A DNA stretch of 64,000 bases from Microtetraspora niveoalba (GCF_001570405.1 NZ_BBYM01000018.1:62001-126000), one strand, 5' to 3'; shown: positions 39,805 through 49,170, counted from the first letter of the stretch. Translations and numbers: made by a program. The notes: a model not told the origin generated them from the sequence alone.

Positions 39805-40560
39805 ATGCGATCCCACGTCCTGGGCGAACTCACCAGCGCGGAGCTGGGCCGGCTGGCCGCCGAGGCGACCCTGGTCATCCCCGTCGGCGCGACCGAGCAG
39901 CACGGAGCCCGGCTGCCGGTCGGCACCGACGCCGTCGTGAGCGAGCGGGTGGCGCTACGGGCCGCCGCGGGCGTGACCGCGCCGCCGGCGCTGGTCGCGC
40001 CCGTGCTCGCCTACGGCTCCTCCCACCACCACCTGCCCTTCCCCGGGACGCTCTCGCTGAGCAGCGGCACCCTGCTCGCGGTGCTCGGCGACCTGGTCGC
40101 CTGCGCGGCGCGCACCGGGTTCCGCAGGGTCGTCGTCTTCAACGGGCACGGCGGGAACGACGACATCATCCGCCAGGCCGCCCGGGACGCCGTGCTCGAC
40201 CACGAGATCACCGTCGCGGCCGCGTCGTACTGGACGCTCGGCGGCGAGCGGCTGGTCGAGCTGGCCCGGGAGGCGGGCATCCACCACGTCCCCGGCCACG
40301 CCGGCGCGTTCGAGGCCGCCCTCCTCCTCGCCCTCGGGACGCCGCCCGCCCCCGCCTCCCCCGACGACCCGCCCCCCGGAACGCGTACGCCGCTGGAGAT
40401 CGAGGGCGGCTTCGTCGCCGAGCACGGCTGGATCGCCGCGATCAACGGCGCCACCGACCCCGTCGCCCCCGCCACGGTGGAGGCCGGGCGCAGGATGCTC
40501 GACCACGTCGTCGAGGCGTTCACCGGCTTCCTCACCCGCTTCGGCGCGCGGGCGCGCTGA
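39805..40560 (+). CDS. Creatininase-family amidohydrolase
   Basis: A 251-residue protein with VIPVGATEQHGARLPVGTDA (Glu and His metal ligands), YGSSHHHLPFPGTLS and VVFNGHGGNDDIIRQA, all hallmarks of the creatininase/MftE fold. It has a later HVPGHAGAFEAALLLAL with the usual Glu. Members hydrolyse cyclic amides or act in peptide maturation. CAGGAGC precedes the ATG. It is divergent from the regulator and shares its operator box, so it probably serves the same catabolic pathway. Confidence 0.85.
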   Translation: MRSHVLGELTSAELGRLAAEATLVIPVGATEQHGARLPVGTDAVVSERVALRAAAGVTAPPALVAPVLAYGSSHHHLPFPGTLSLSSGTLLAVLGDLVACAARTGFRRVVVFNGHGGNDDIIRQAARDAVLDHEITVAAASYWTLGGERLVELAREAGIHHVPGHAGAFEAALLLALGTPPAPASPDDPPPGTRTPLEIEGGFVAEHGWIAAINGATDPVAPATVEAGRRMLDHVVEAFTGFLTRFGARAR

Positions 40561-40564
40561 CACC

Positions 40565-40583
40565 GCCGCCGTGGCCCGGCGGC
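40565..40583. terminator. Short hairpin between convergent genes
   Basis: GCCGCC and GGCGGC pair around a 7-nt loop directly after the creatininase stop. It is a weak candidate, possibly bidirectional with the RtcB gene end. Confidence 0.3.
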
Positions 40584-40664
40584 GCCGAGCCGGCGTGCCG
40601 CGCGCCGGGAGTCACCCGTCGACGACGCGGCCGGGGGAACCGGACACGGCATCCCCCGGCGGCG

Positions 40665-41819
40665 CTATCCCTTGTAGTTGAAGACCTGCCGCAGGGTGTG
40701 CTCGACCTCGACGAGGTCGCGCTGGTCCTCCATGACCTGGTCGATCGACTTGTACGCCTCGGGGTGCTCATCGATCAGCGCCGTCGCCCGGTCCGCGTTC
40801 CAGGTGCGTCCCGCCATCGCCTCGGCGAGCGACTCCGCCGAGAGCCGGCGCCGCGCCTCGGCCCGGGACATGCGGCGGCCCGCGCCGTGCGAGCAGGAGT
40901 TGTACGACGACGGGTTGCCGAGCCCGCGCACGATGTACGAGCGGGTGCCCATCGAACCGGGGATCACGCCGTGGTCGCCGGCGTCCGCCTTGATGGCGCC
41001 CTTCCGGGTGATCCACATGTCCTTGTCGCGGTGACGCTCCTGCTCCGTGAAATTGTGGTGACAGTTGATCGTCCGCACGCGCTCGCCCTTGCCGGCGACG
41101 GAGAACAGCGCGTCGGAGAGCACCGCGTCCATCCGGCCGCGCGAGGCCATGGCGTACCGCTGGGCCCAGAGCATGTCGCGGATGTAGGCGGTGAACTCCG
41201 GAGTGCCCTGGACGAGGTAGGCCAGGTCCGGGTCCTCCAGCGTGATGAAGTAGCGCGCCATCAGCTTCTTGGCCTCGGCGATGTGCCGGGTCGCGAGCTG
41301 GTTGCCGATCCCGCGCGAGCCGGAGTGCAGCACCGTCCAGACGCGGTCGCGCTCGTCGAGGCACACCTCCACGAAGTGGTTGCCCGAGCCGAGGGTGCCG
41401 AACTGGCGGGCCGTGGTGCTCCGCTGCTTGGTCGTGAGCTCGGTGTGCGGGTGGCCGATCCCGTCGAGCGCGTCGTCGATCGCCGGGTCGTCGTGGCCCT
41501 TGCCGACGCCCGCCGGGATGCGGCGCTCGACGAGCGGCATCAGCGCGTCCAGGCTGTCGGGCAGGTCGGAGGCGGTCAGCGTGGTCTCGGTCGCGACCAT
41601 GCCGCAGCCGATGTCGACGCCGACGGCGGAGGGGATGATCGCCCCCTGGGTCGGGATGACGGAGCCGACCGTGGCGCCGAGGCCGACGTGCGCGTCCGGC
41701 ATCAGCGCGACGTGGCCGGGGACGAACGGGAGCCGGGCGGCGCGAGCGGCCTGCTCGATCGTGCCCGGTTCGATGTCGGTGGCCCACGAGAGCAGGTTCG
41801 GGGCGACCCGGTTCGGCAT
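40665..41819 (-). CDS. rtcB: RtcB-family RNA-splicing ligase
   Basis: A 384-residue RNA 3'-phosphate (or 2',3'-cyclic phosphate)/5'-OH ligase. The metal-site residues are visible in VGVDIGCGMVATE (Cys) and GTLGSGNHFVEV (Asn/His/Glu), with TINCHHNFTEQE. The guanylylated His is in NSCSHGAGRRMSRAEA. The length matches the shorter bacterial RtcB2-type enzymes. AAGGAG precedes the ATG. No archease or rtcA gene is adjacent. It may repair stress-cleaved RNA. Confidence 0.95.
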   Translation of the reverse strand: MPNRVAPNLLSWATDIEPGTIEQAARAARLPFVPGHVALMPDAHVGLGATVGSVIPTQGAIIPSAVGVDIGCGMVATETTLTASDLPDSLDALMPLVERRIPAGVGKGHDDPAIDDALDGIGHPHTELTTKQRSTTARQFGTLGSGNHFVEVCLDERDRVWTVLHSGSRGIGNQLATRHIAEAKKLMARYFITLEDPDLAYLVQGTPEFTAYIRDMLWAQRYAMASRGRMDAVLSDALFSVAGKGERVRTINCHHNFTEQERHRDKDMWITRKGAIKADAGDHGVIPGSMGTRSYIVRGLGNPSSYNSCSHGAGRRMSRAEARRRLSAESLAEAMAGRTWNADRATALIDEHPEAYKSIDQVMEDQRDLVEVEHTLRQVFNYKG

Positions 41820-41904
41820 GGTTGCTCTCCTTTACGTCGCCGCCAAGTCTGCACGGGCACGAAAGGAGATTCGACTCATTTGATCGGTGACCGGGCTTCG
41901 ACGC

Positions 41905-42507
41905 TCAGAGGAGGGCCGGGGCGAGCGTCCGGCGGGCGTGGTCCTTGGCGTGGTCGGCCAGGACGTCGCGGTCCACGCCGGGCACGCCGATGACGATCTG
42001 GGTGCTGAAGCCGTCGAGCATCGCGCGCAGCCGGACCGAGAACGCCTCGGCGTCGGTGGGCGCGAACTCGCCCGCGCGCACGCCGTCGTCCACGAGACGT
42101 ACCAGGTCCTCGTGCCAGCCCCGGTCCAGCTCGGCCTGGGCCTCGCGCAGCTCGGGGACGGCGATGGTGCGGCTCCACACGTCGACCCAGAGCAGCCAGC
42201 GCGGATCGGCCGCTCCCGTCGGGAGGTAGAGGTCGACGTACCCGGCGAGGCGCTCCCCCGCCGGTGCGCTCCCGGCGACGAGCTCGGCCCTCCGGGGCGC
42301 GAGCCGTTCCTCGCTCCAGCGCAGGGTCTCCACGAGCACCTGGTCCTTGCTGCCGAAGTAGTACAGGATGTGGCCCCCGCTGGTGCCGAGGCGCCGGGCC
42401 AGCCCCGCCATCGTGAGCTCGGCCAGGCCGTGCTCCGTGATGGCGGCCATCGCCGCCTCCAGCATCTGTTCCCTCGGGCGGTCCAGCCGGCGACGCTCCC
42501 GTGCCAT
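41905..42507 (-). CDS. TetR-family regulator
   Basis: A 200-residue regulator with the helix-turn-helix MAGLARRLGTSGGHILYYFGSK and a long helical ligand domain (WLLWVDVWSRTIAVPELREA, MLDGFSTQIVIGVPG) of the BetI-like TetR_C_6 kind. It is divergent from the amino-acid permease gene. Two perfect dyads lie in the 118-nt gap, making it the probable repressor of the permease and amidohydrolase genes. Confidence 0.9.
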   Translation of the reverse strand: MARERRRLDRPREQMLEAAMAAITEHGLAELTMAGLARRLGTSGGHILYYFGSKDQVLVETLRWSEERLAPRRAELVAGSAPAGERLAGYVDLYLPTGAADPRWLLWVDVWSRTIAVPELREAQAELDRGWHEDLVRLVDDGVRAGEFAPTDAEAFSVRLRAMLDGFSTQIVIGVPGVDRDVLADHAKDHARRTLAPALL

Positions 42508-42569
42508 TTCTCACCTTGCGATAACGCTCGTTGACGGGTCCTTGACGGACCACTGTACGGCAGTGCATT

Positions 42570-42605
42570 TTGAATGCCATTCAATCGCTTTGAACGGCGT
42601 TCAAA
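42570..42605. promoter_or_regulatory. Tandem palindromes upstream of the permease
   Basis: TTGAATG-C-CATTCAA (42570-42584) and TTTGAACG-G-CGTTCAAA (42589-42605) are both perfect inverted repeats with one central base. They share TTGAAYG half-sites and lie end to end. This is a strong operator candidate for the divergent TetR protein. Confidence 0.7.
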
Positions 42606-42625
42606 GACCGTTTCGAGGAGCCACG

Positions 42626-44005
42626 ATGACCCAGCCGCAAACGGCGTCCGCGGCCGCTCCCCCGGCACCGTCCCTGTCCCGAGTTCTCGGCGTCTTCGGC
42701 GCGGTGCTGCTCACCCTGTCGTGCATCACGCCCGCGTCCTCGCTCTTCATCATCGTTCCGGAGGTGCTCGCCGGGCAGGGCAGCGGCGCGGTGCTCACCC
42801 TGCTCGCCGGGGTGGCCGTGTCCGCCGCCGTCGGCTGCTGCTACGCCGAGCTGGGCACGCTCAAGCCCAGCTCGGGCGGCGAGTACGCCATGGTGACGGC
42901 GATGCTCGGCCGCTTCTGCGGCTGGCTCACCTTCGGCCTGTCCATCTCGCTGCTGGTCGTGATCCCGCCGATCATCGCGCTGGGCACCGCCGACTACCTG
43001 GGCGACCTGTTCTCCGTGGACCGGGCGGCGGCCGGCGCGGTCGTGATGCTGGCCGCCACGGCCTTCGCGATGCTCGACGTCCGGTCGAACGCCCTGGTCA
43101 CCGGCATCTTCCTGGCCGTCGAGGTCGTCGCGGCGGGTGTGGTCGCCGTGCTCGGCCTCGCGCACACCCAGCGCGGCGCGGACGTCCTCGTGTCGCCGGT
43201 GCTGCCCGACGGGAACGGCGGGGTGTCGCCGTTCGGGATCACCGCTCTGATGGCCGGGCTCACCGTGGCGATGTTCGTCGTCAACGGCTTCGGCACGGCC
43301 ACCTACCTCTCGGAGGAGATCAAGGACCCGCGCCGCAACATCGCCCGCACCGTGTTCTGGTCGCTCGGCCTGGCCGCCGTCGTCATCGTCGTGCCGGTCG
43401 CCGCGACCGTGCTCGGCGTCGGCTCGCTCGACGACCTGGTCAACGGCTCCTTCTCCGACCACGTGCGGGCGTGGGGCGGCGACGGCGTCGCCACCGCCGT
43501 CAACCTGGGCATCGCGATCGCGATCCTCAACGCCGTCCTGGTGATGGTGCTGCAGAACGGCCGGGTCGTGTTCGCCTCGGCCCGCGACCGCGCCTGGCCG
43601 GCTCCCGTCTCCGCGCTGCTGACCCGGATCCACCCGCGCTGGGGCTCCCCGTACATCGCGACGCTCGTCATCGGCCTGCCCGGCGTCGCGATGGCGGCGC
43701 TGCTCGACATCGAGCAGTTGCTCGGCCTCACCTCGGTGATCGTGACGGTCGTCTCGCTGCTGCTCGCCGCGGCCGCCCTCCGCTCCCGTACGGCGGCGCA
43801 CCGCGGGGAGCGGGCGTGGCGGATGCCGCTGTGGCCGCTGCCGCCGCTCGTCGTGATCGCCGCCCTCGGCTACGCGCTGTTCGAGCAGAGCGCGCGTGAC
43901 CTGCTGGTCGCGGGCGGCGTGGTCGTCGTGTTCACCGCGTACTACGTCTTCTACCTGCGGCCGCGCCGCGCGACCCACTGGGTGGTCACCGCCCCAGAGG
44001 ACTGA
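42626..44005 (+). CDS. APC-superfamily amino acid/polyamine permease
   Basis: A 459-residue membrane protein with about 12 hydrophobic segments. The first helix motif (ITPASSLFIIVPEVLAGQGS) and SSGGEYAMVTAMLGRFCGW (helix 2-3), plus YLSEEIKDPRRNIARTVFWS after helix 6, are typical of APC transporters. GAGGAG precedes the ATG. The downstream amidohydrolase gene suggests that it imports an amide or amine that is then hydrolysed. Regulation by the divergent TetR protein is likely. Confidence 0.9.
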   Translation: MTQPQTASAAAPPAPSLSRVLGVFGAVLLTLSCITPASSLFIIVPEVLAGQGSGAVLTLLAGVAVSAAVGCCYAELGTLKPSSGGEYAMVTAMLGRFCGWLTFGLSISLLVVIPPIIALGTADYLGDLFSVDRAAAGAVVMLAATAFAMLDVRSNALVTGIFLAVEVVAAGVVAVLGLAHTQRGADVLVSPVLPDGNGGVSPFGITALMAGLTVAMFVVNGFGTATYLSEEIKDPRRNIARTVFWSLGLAAVVIVVPVAATVLGVGSLDDLVNGSFSDHVRAWGGDGVATAVNLGIAIAILNAVLVMVLQNGRVVFASARDRAWPAPVSALLTRIHPRWGSPYIATLVIGLPGVAMAALLDIEQLLGLTSVIVTVVSLLLAAAALRSRTAAHRGERAWRMPLWPLPPLVVIAALGYALFEQSARDLLVAGGVVVVFTAYYVFYLRPRRATHWVVTAPED

Positions 44006-44009
44006 CCGG

Positions 44010-44038
44010 CCGGGGACCGCCCGCCGGGCGGTCCCCGG
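44010..44038 (+). terminator. Strong intercistronic hairpin
   Basis: A perfect 13-bp stem (CCGGGGACCGCCC-type arm, 44010-44022 with 44026-44038) has a 3-nt loop five bases after the permease stop. No T-run follows. It may partly terminate transcription or protect the upstream mRNA. Confidence 0.55.
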
Positions 44039-44084
44039 CGAGGAGTGACCGATTGTGAGACCCCGTCGAGGAGGACGGATTACG

Positions 44085-45704
44085 ATGACCGCCGACCTGA
44101 CCGTGCGGAACGCCCGGATCCACACCGTGGACGACGCACTCCCGGAAGCGGAGGCGATGGCCGTCCGCGACGGACGCATCGTGTGGGTGGGCGCCGACGC
44201 CGACGCCCCCGACGCGGCCGAGACGATCGACGCCGGGGGCCGCCTCGTGCTGCCCGGGTTCGTGGACGCGCACAACCATGTGCGGCTCGGCTCCGACGAC
44301 GCCTGCGTACAGCTCGCCGGGGCCGCCGACACGGCCGAGATCGGCCGCAGGATCGCCGCCTGGCGGGCCGCGCACCCGGACGCGGCGTGGATCGAGTGCG
44401 AGGGCTTCGACTATTCGGCGCTCCCGGGCACACCCCGGGCCGAGGACCTCGACGCCCTCACCGGTGACGTGCCCGCGATCGTCTTCAGCTACGACGTGCA
44501 CACCATGTGGGCGAACACGGCCGCCCTGCGCCGCCTCGGCGTCGACCGCGACCACACCGAGCTGCCGTTCGGCGTGGCGCGGGTGGACGGACGGGGGACC
44601 CCCACCGGCTTCGTCACCGAGTTCGCCGTACGGGGATTGTCCCGGGACGGCCATCGGGCGCTCGCCGCGCTCGGCGTGCCGTGGGCGAGCCCGGAGCGGC
44701 AGTACGCCCGGCTGCTCGGCAGCCTCGACATGGCCACCGCGTACGGCATCACGACGATCGTCGAGCCGCAGAACTCGGTGGACGACCTGGAGCTGTTCGC
44801 GCGGGCCAGGGCCGAGGGGCGGCTGCGGTCCCGGCTGATCGCCGCGCTGTTCCACCCGAGGGGGACGGGCGTCGCCGACCTCGCCGAGTTCACGCGGGCC
44901 GCCGCGCGGTACGACGACGAGTGGTTGCGGGCGGGGCCCCTCAAGCTCTACATCGACGACGTCGTGGAGCCGCGCACCGCCGCGCTCCTCGAGCCGTACT
45001 GCGGGCACGGCGACCACCGGGGCGACACGTTCTATCCGCCGGAGGAGTTCGCCGACCTGCTGGCCGGGCTGGACGCGGCCGGTTTCCAGGCCTTCGTCCA
45101 CGCGACCGGCGACCGGGGCATCCGCACCGTGCTGGACGCGGTGGAGCACGCGCGGCGGGTCAACGGCCCGCGCGACGCCCGCCACCAGGTGGTGCACGTC
45201 GAGTGCCTCGACCCGGCCGACGTGCGGCGCTTCGCCGAGCTGGGCGTGGTCGCGTGCATGCAGCCGCGGCACTGCTCCCCGGACATCGCCGGCCCCGGGC
45301 ACGACTGGGCGGAGGCGGTGGGTCCGCACCGGTGGCCGAAGGCGTGGCCGATGCGGTCGCTGCACGAGGCGGGCGCGGTCCTCGCGTTCTCCAGTGACTG
45401 GAACGTGGCCGAGATGGACCCGATGGTGGGCATCTACACGGCCGTCACCCGGCGCGGGCTGGCGGGCGGGCCCGCCTGGATGCCGGAGGAGACCCTGGAC
45501 CTCGCGACCGCGATCCGCGCGTACACGTTGGGCTCCGCGTACGCGAACTTCTGCGAGCACGACCGGGGCTCGATCACTCCGGGCAAGCTGGCGGACTTCA
45601 CGGTGCTGTCCCACGACCTCTTCGCGATCCCGGTGGAGGCCGTCCCCGACGTAACGGCCGGCCTCGTCGCCGTCGGAGGTCGTGTCGTCCACGAGGCGAC
45701 GTGA
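44085..45704 (+). CDS. YtcJ-like amidohydrolase
   Basis: A 539-residue cytoplasmic amidohydrolase_3 enzyme. It has a split urease-like beta domain at the ends ([20 protein letters not shown] at the start; [12 protein letters not shown] near the end), the metal motif [32 protein letters not shown] and the final Asp in [14 protein letters not shown]. The usual second His of HxH is Asn-His (DAHNHV), normal for the family. GAGGAGGAC precedes the ATG. It lies 80 nt after the permease and likely hydrolyses the imported amide. Confidence 0.88.
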   Translation: MTADLTVRNARIHTVDDALPEAEAMAVRDGRIVWVGADADAPDAAETIDAGGRLVLPGFVDAHNHVRLGSDDACVQLAGAADTAEIGRRIAAWRAAHPDAAWIECEGFDYSALPGTPRAEDLDALTGDVPAIVFSYDVHTMWANTAALRRLGVDRDHTELPFGVARVDGRGTPTGFVTEFAVRGLSRDGHRALAALGVPWASPERQYARLLGSLDMATAYGITTIVEPQNSVDDLELFARARAEGRLRSRLIAALFHPRGTGVADLAEFTRAAARYDDEWLRAGPLKLYIDDVVEPRTAALLEPYCGHGDHRGDTFYPPEEFADLLAGLDAAGFQAFVHATGDRGIRTVLDAVEHARRVNGPRDARHQVVHVECLDPADVRRFAELGVVACMQPRHCSPDIAGPGHDWAEAVGPHRWPKAWPMRSLHEAGAVLAFSSDWNVAEMDPMVGIYTAVTRRGLAGGPAWMPEETLDLATAIRAYTLGSAYANFCEHDRGSITPGKLADFTVLSHDLFAIPVEAVPDVTAGLVAVGGRVVHEAT

Positions 45705-45752
45705 GGCCCGCGACGGGCGGCGGCGGCGCTCGATAACAGGAAATATCGCCCG

Positions 45753-45998
45753 ATGCCGGAAGAAATCCACTCCGTCGGGAACTTCGCGGCCCGCTGGAAC
45801 GACAAGTCTTGTGGGGGCTCTCATCGCCGGCGTTTCTGTGACCGGCCGCGCGAGGGAGCGGCCGGGTGTCGGAGGCGAAGGGCGTCGGCATCCCGCGGGG
45901 ACGATCGCCGGCGGCGGTCGGCACGGCGCCCACCCGCCCTTGGACGGACCCCGGCGCCGGCGCGCACCCCCGCGCACCGGCACCGGGCGAAACTATGA
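45753..45998 (+). CDS. Possible small ORF upstream of the second P450
   Basis: The 81-codon frame begins MPEEIHSVGNFAARWNDKSC with CAGGAAAT about ten bases before the ATG and ends 8 nt before the P450 start. Only the first 25 codons look protein-like and less GC-rich; the remainder is Arg-rich and typical of chance frames. The rest of 45705-46005 holds a small dyad (CGATA/TATCG at 45731-45748) and nothing else. Confidence 0.2.
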   Translation: MPEEIHSVGNFAARWNDKSCGGSHRRRFCDRPREGAAGCRRRRASASRGDDRRRRSARRPPALGRTPAPARTPAHRHRAKL

Positions 45999-46005
45999 GG
46001 AACAG

Positions 46006-47184
46006 ATGTCAGAGACGGAATTTCCCCTCGTGCAGTTCATGCGGGAGGGGATGGACCCGGTGCCCGAGCTCGCCCGGATCAGGGCCGAGCATCCGGTTCA
46101 CCCGCTGCCCATGCCGGACGGCTCCACCGTGTGGCTGGTCACCAGATATGAGGACGTGCGCGCCGTACTCGGCGACCACAACAGGTTCAGCAACGACTTC
46201 GGGAACGTCATCGCCGCCGGTTCCCAGCAGGACGACCCGGGCGGGCTCGGCTTCCGCGACCCGCCGGAGCACACCCGGCTGCGCCGCTTCCTGACCCCGG
46301 AGTTCACCGTACGGCGGCTGCGCAGGCTGGAGCCGCGGATCGAGGCCATCGTGGCCGGGCGGCTGGACGCGATGGAGCAGGCGGGCAGCCCGGCCGACCT
46401 GGTCCAGTCCTTCGCCCTGCCCATCCCCTCGCTCGTGGTGTGCGAGCTGCTGGGCGTGCCGTACGAGGAGCAGGCCGACTTCCTGCGCCTGAGCACCGGC
46501 CGGTTCGACTTCTCCGGCGGCCCCGAGGCGTCGTTGCAGGCGATCAACGACTCGATGGCCTACCTGCGCAAGCTCGTGGCGCGCGAGCGGGAGAACCCCG
46601 GTGACGGCCTGCTCGGGATGCTGCTCCGCGAGCACGGCGACGAGATCAGCGACGAGGAGCTGGCCAGCCTCGCCGACGGGCTGCTGACCGGCGGCCACGA
46701 CACCAGCACGAGCATGCTCGCGCTGGGCACCCTGTGGCTGCTGCAGCACCCCGAGCACCTCGCGCTCGTACGGGACGGCGACGAGGAGCAGGTCGGCCGG
46801 GTGGTGGAGGAGCTGCTGCGCTACATGACCGTGGTGCAGGTCGCCTTCCCGCGCTTCGCCCGCGAGGACCTCGTCCTGGCCGGGCAGCCGATCGCGAAGG
46901 GCCAGATGGTCCTCTGCTCGCTGGCCGCCGCCAACCGCGACCCGCAGCTCGGCCCGGACGCGGAGACCGTCGTCCCGGACCGCGACGCGTCGTCGCACCT
47001 CGCCTTCGGGCACGGCATCCACCGCTGCGTGGGCGCCCCGCTGGCGCGGATGGAGATGCGCATCGCCTACCCGGCGCTGCTGCGCCGGTTCCCCGGGCTG
47101 CGTCTCGCCGTGCCGGCCGAAGAGGTGGAGTTCAGGAAGATCGCGATCGTGTACGGCCTGGAGGCCCTGCCCGTGGAGTGGTGA
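46006..47184 (+). CDS. Cytochrome P450
   Basis: A 392-residue P450. The I-helix reads GGHDTS (229-234), with Gly replacing the common Ala; the ExxR pair is at 269-272 (ELLR) and the heme loop FGHGIHRCVG at 334-343 with Cys341. The style (PEHTRLRRFLTPEFTVRRLR) matches CYP105/107-like actinomycete enzymes. TGAGGAAC precedes the ATG. No redox partner lies next to it, but a P450-type 3Fe-4S ferredoxin is encoded 3 kb away in the heme locus and could serve it. The substrate is unknown. Confidence 0.92.
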   Translation: MSETEFPLVQFMREGMDPVPELARIRAEHPVHPLPMPDGSTVWLVTRYEDVRAVLGDHNRFSNDFGNVIAAGSQQDDPGGLGFRDPPEHTRLRRFLTPEFTVRRLRRLEPRIEAIVAGRLDAMEQAGSPADLVQSFALPIPSLVVCELLGVPYEEQADFLRLSTGRFDFSGGPEASLQAINDSMAYLRKLVARERENPGDGLLGMLLREHGDEISDEELASLADGLLTGGHDTSTSMLALGTLWLLQHPEHLALVRDGDEEQVGRVVEELLRYMTVVQVAFPRFAREDLVLAGQPIAKGQMVLCSLAAANRDPQLGPDAETVVPDRDASSHLAFGHGIHRCVGAPLARMEMRIAYPALLRRFPGLRLAVPAEEVEFRKIAIVYGLEALPVEW

Positions 47185-47225
47185 TCGTCCCGGGTTCGCC
47201 GCGTCGGCGGCGCATCCGGAACCGA

Positions 47226-47254
47226 GGACGCCGGGCCGGTGCGGCCCGGCGTCC
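47226..47254. terminator. Strong hairpin between convergent genes
   Basis: A perfect 12-bp stem (47226-47237 with 47243-47254) and 5-nt loop GGTGC lie between the P450 and sigma-factor gene ends. It is probably a bidirectional terminator. Confidence 0.65.
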
Positions 47255-47295
47255 CGCCGCCCCGGACGGCCTTTCGCCCCGGTCAGGCTCCCCGG

Positions 47296-48063
47296 TCAGG
47301 CGGCCCGTTCGGCGTCGAGCAGCGACGTGGCGAGCTGGCCGCGGGCCCGCGCCACCCGGGAGCGCACCGTGCCGACCGGGCACCCCATCAGCTCCGCCGC
47401 CTCGGCGTACGGCAGGCCCATGATCTGCGTGAGCACGAAGGCGTCGCGGCGGTCGCGCGGCACCTCGGCGAGGAGCGCGGCCAGCGCCACCGCGTCCTCC
47501 GGGGCGGGCAGTCCGCTCGACCGGGACCGTTCCGCGGCCGTGCGCCAGTCGGGCACGTCGGCGATCACGGGGCGGGCGGCGGCCGAGCGGATCCGGTCGA
47601 CGACGACCCGGCGGGCGATGGCGCGCAACCACGTACGGGCGGAGGCCCGTCCGGCGAATCCGGGCAGGCTGCCGAGGACCCGCACGAACGTCTCCTGGGT
47701 GAGGTCCTCCGCCGACTGGGCGTCGGTCAGGTGGACGAGGAACCGCAGCACGTCGGGATAGACGGCGCGGGTGAACGCCTCGACGTCCGCGGGCGCCCCC
47801 GCGCGGGCCGCGAGGGCGAGCCCGGTCAGCCGCTCGTCGTCGGAGATCCGGTCCACGGCCGCCCCGTCACGTGCCGCGCCGGCGGCTCGGCCGCCGCTCG
47901 CGGGTTCCGAGGGTCTGCCGCCCGCGCGGTCCGCGACACGGGCATCACGCGCGCGTTTCGGGCGGCGGTCGCCGCTCCCCCGATCCGGGACGGAGGCGTC
48001 GCTCGCGCACTGGAGGGCTCGTACCGGGGGCGATGCCGGCTCGTCGGGGGACACATCCGCCAT
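47296..48063 (-). CDS. ECF RNA polymerase sigma factor (SigC-like)
   Basis: Region 2 reads VLRFLVHLTDAQSAEDLTQE followed by TFVRVLGSLPGFAGRASART; region 4 reads LAEVPRDRRDAFVLTQIMGL and AELMGCPVGTVRSRVARARG. The layout and the STARTWLLAIARHVV-like segment resemble mycobacterial SigC. The first 75 residues are an Arg/Ala/Asp-rich extension, so translation may really begin nearer residue 70; the annotated ATG has only a weak site. No anti-sigma gene is next to it, which is also true of SigC. Confidence 0.85.
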   Translation of the reverse strand: MADVSPDEPASPPVRALQCASDASVPDRGSGDRRPKRARDARVADRAGGRPSEPASGGRAAGAARDGAAVDRISDDERLTGLALAARAGAPADVEAFTRAVYPDVLRFLVHLTDAQSAEDLTQETFVRVLGSLPGFAGRASARTWLRAIARRVVVDRIRSAAARPVIADVPDWRTAAERSRSSGLPAPEDAVALAALLAEVPRDRRDAFVLTQIMGLPYAEAAELMGCPVGTVRSRVARARGQLATSLLDAERAA

Positions 48064-48318
48064 CCTCGCAGTGCGGTGCCTCGGTACGAGGATCGGCCCG
48101 CGCCGTGCCCGCCCCGGAGGGCCACGTCAGGCCCGGAGTAATCCGTCTTCAGAGCCACGTCCCACCAGGGCGTCCGCGTCGGTCCCACAGGGGCCCGTCT
48201 TCGGAGTCACCGAACACCAGAGCGGTCCGTCTTCAGAGGCGGTGTCCTGCCCGGAGCCCCTGCCCCCATGTCCGCTGTCCGCTGTCCGCAGGTGCGGTGC
48301 CGGAGGCGGGCGGAGGCG

Positions 48319-48921
48319 TCACTTCGCGGGCGCGGCCACGGCTCCGCCGACGAACGCGATGACGCTCTCCTCGGCGTCCGCCAGCGCGACCTCGCCGCCG
48401 ACGAGGGGGATGCGCTCCGCGCCGATGACGGCCAGGATGCTGCGGGCGGCGGCGTCCGTGTCGAGCCGGCGGAACTCCCCCGACTCCATGCCCCGGGCGA
48501 GGATCTCACACAGGATCTTGTGCATCGGCGCGACGTGGCCCGCGAGCGCCTGGTACGCGTCGGGGCCCAGCGCGGCGGTGATCTCGGCGGCACCCGGGTG
48601 GGGGTGCGCGAGAAGGCCCCTCAACTGGAGCCGGATGAAGGACTCCAGCCGCGCGTGGGCGGAGGCGTCCTCGGGCAGGTCCTGGTCGAACCGGTCCACG
48701 AAGTAGTCGGTCACCCGCCGGCTGAACTCGAGCAGCAGCGCGGCCTTGTCCGGGAAGTAGTTGTAGAGGACGGTGCGCGCGACGCCCGCCTCCGCGGCGA
48801 CGTCGGTCATGGAGATCGCGTCGATGCCTCGGTCCTTGGAGAGCGTGGCCACCGCGTCGATGATCCGGTTCACGGTCTGCGCACGGTGCTCGCGAAGGTT
48901 CGGGGCGGAAATCCTAGGCAT
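48319..48921 (-). CDS. TetR-family regulator, likely controller of the heme locus
   Basis: A 200-residue regulator with the helix-turn-helix ISMTDVAAEAGVARTVLYNY at about 37-56 and a helical ligand domain with several His residues (LLAHPHPGAAEI, LAGHVAPMHKILCE) that could bind heme or metal. It is divergent from the first heme oxygenase gene; the shared 282-nt gap contains a perfect dyad inside the heme oxygenase promoter. Similar dyads at the second heme oxygenase and VIT genes suggest a small regulon. The upstream 48064-48318 region contains only three imperfect CCGTCTTCAGAG repeats. Confidence 0.85.
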   Translation of the reverse strand: MPRISAPNLREHRAQTVNRIIDAVATLSKDRGIDAISMTDVAAEAGVARTVLYNYFPDKAALLLEFSRRVTDYFVDRFDQDLPEDASAHARLESFIRLQLRGLLAHPHPGAAEITAALGPDAYQALAGHVAPMHKILCEILARGMESGEFRRLDTDAAARSILAVIGAERIPLVGGEVALADAEESVIAFVGGAVAAPAK

Positions 48922-49141
48922 GTCCGCATTTTCGCACGCAGGGGGCATGGCGTCAGCGATCCGGCCGGTCCGTCCCGCCGGGGACCTCAGGTTCCCGGGC
49001 CGGCCCGGTGACGGCCCACTGCCGGCTCGGCACCTTCCTCCCGCCGCCGCTCCACCGTCGGTGAGCGGCCCCGGCTGTCACGCCCCCGCGCTGAGGCCGG
49101 ACCGGCGCGCGCGGGGCCATCGGCGACACGTGCGCGGCCCA

Positions 49142-49170
49142 TTGTTTTAACGACAGTTTGTCGTTATCTT
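49142..49170 (+). promoter_or_regulatory. Heme oxygenase 1 promoter with an operator in its spacer
   Basis: TTGTTT (49142-49147) and TATCTT (49165-49170) are 17 nt apart. The spacer plus two bases of the -10 is a perfect dyad, TAACGACA-GTT-TGTCGTTA (49148-49166). A second, imperfect dyad (TTATGGC/GTCATAA, 49170-49188) follows. A protein on this dyad would directly block the polymerase. Confidence 0.75.

Noticed and set aside
48143-48238. Three CCGTCTTC(A/G)GAG direct repeats, considered as a CRISPR-like array
   Set aside because: The units are only 12 nt, spacing is irregular (52 and 32 nt), and no cas genes are near.
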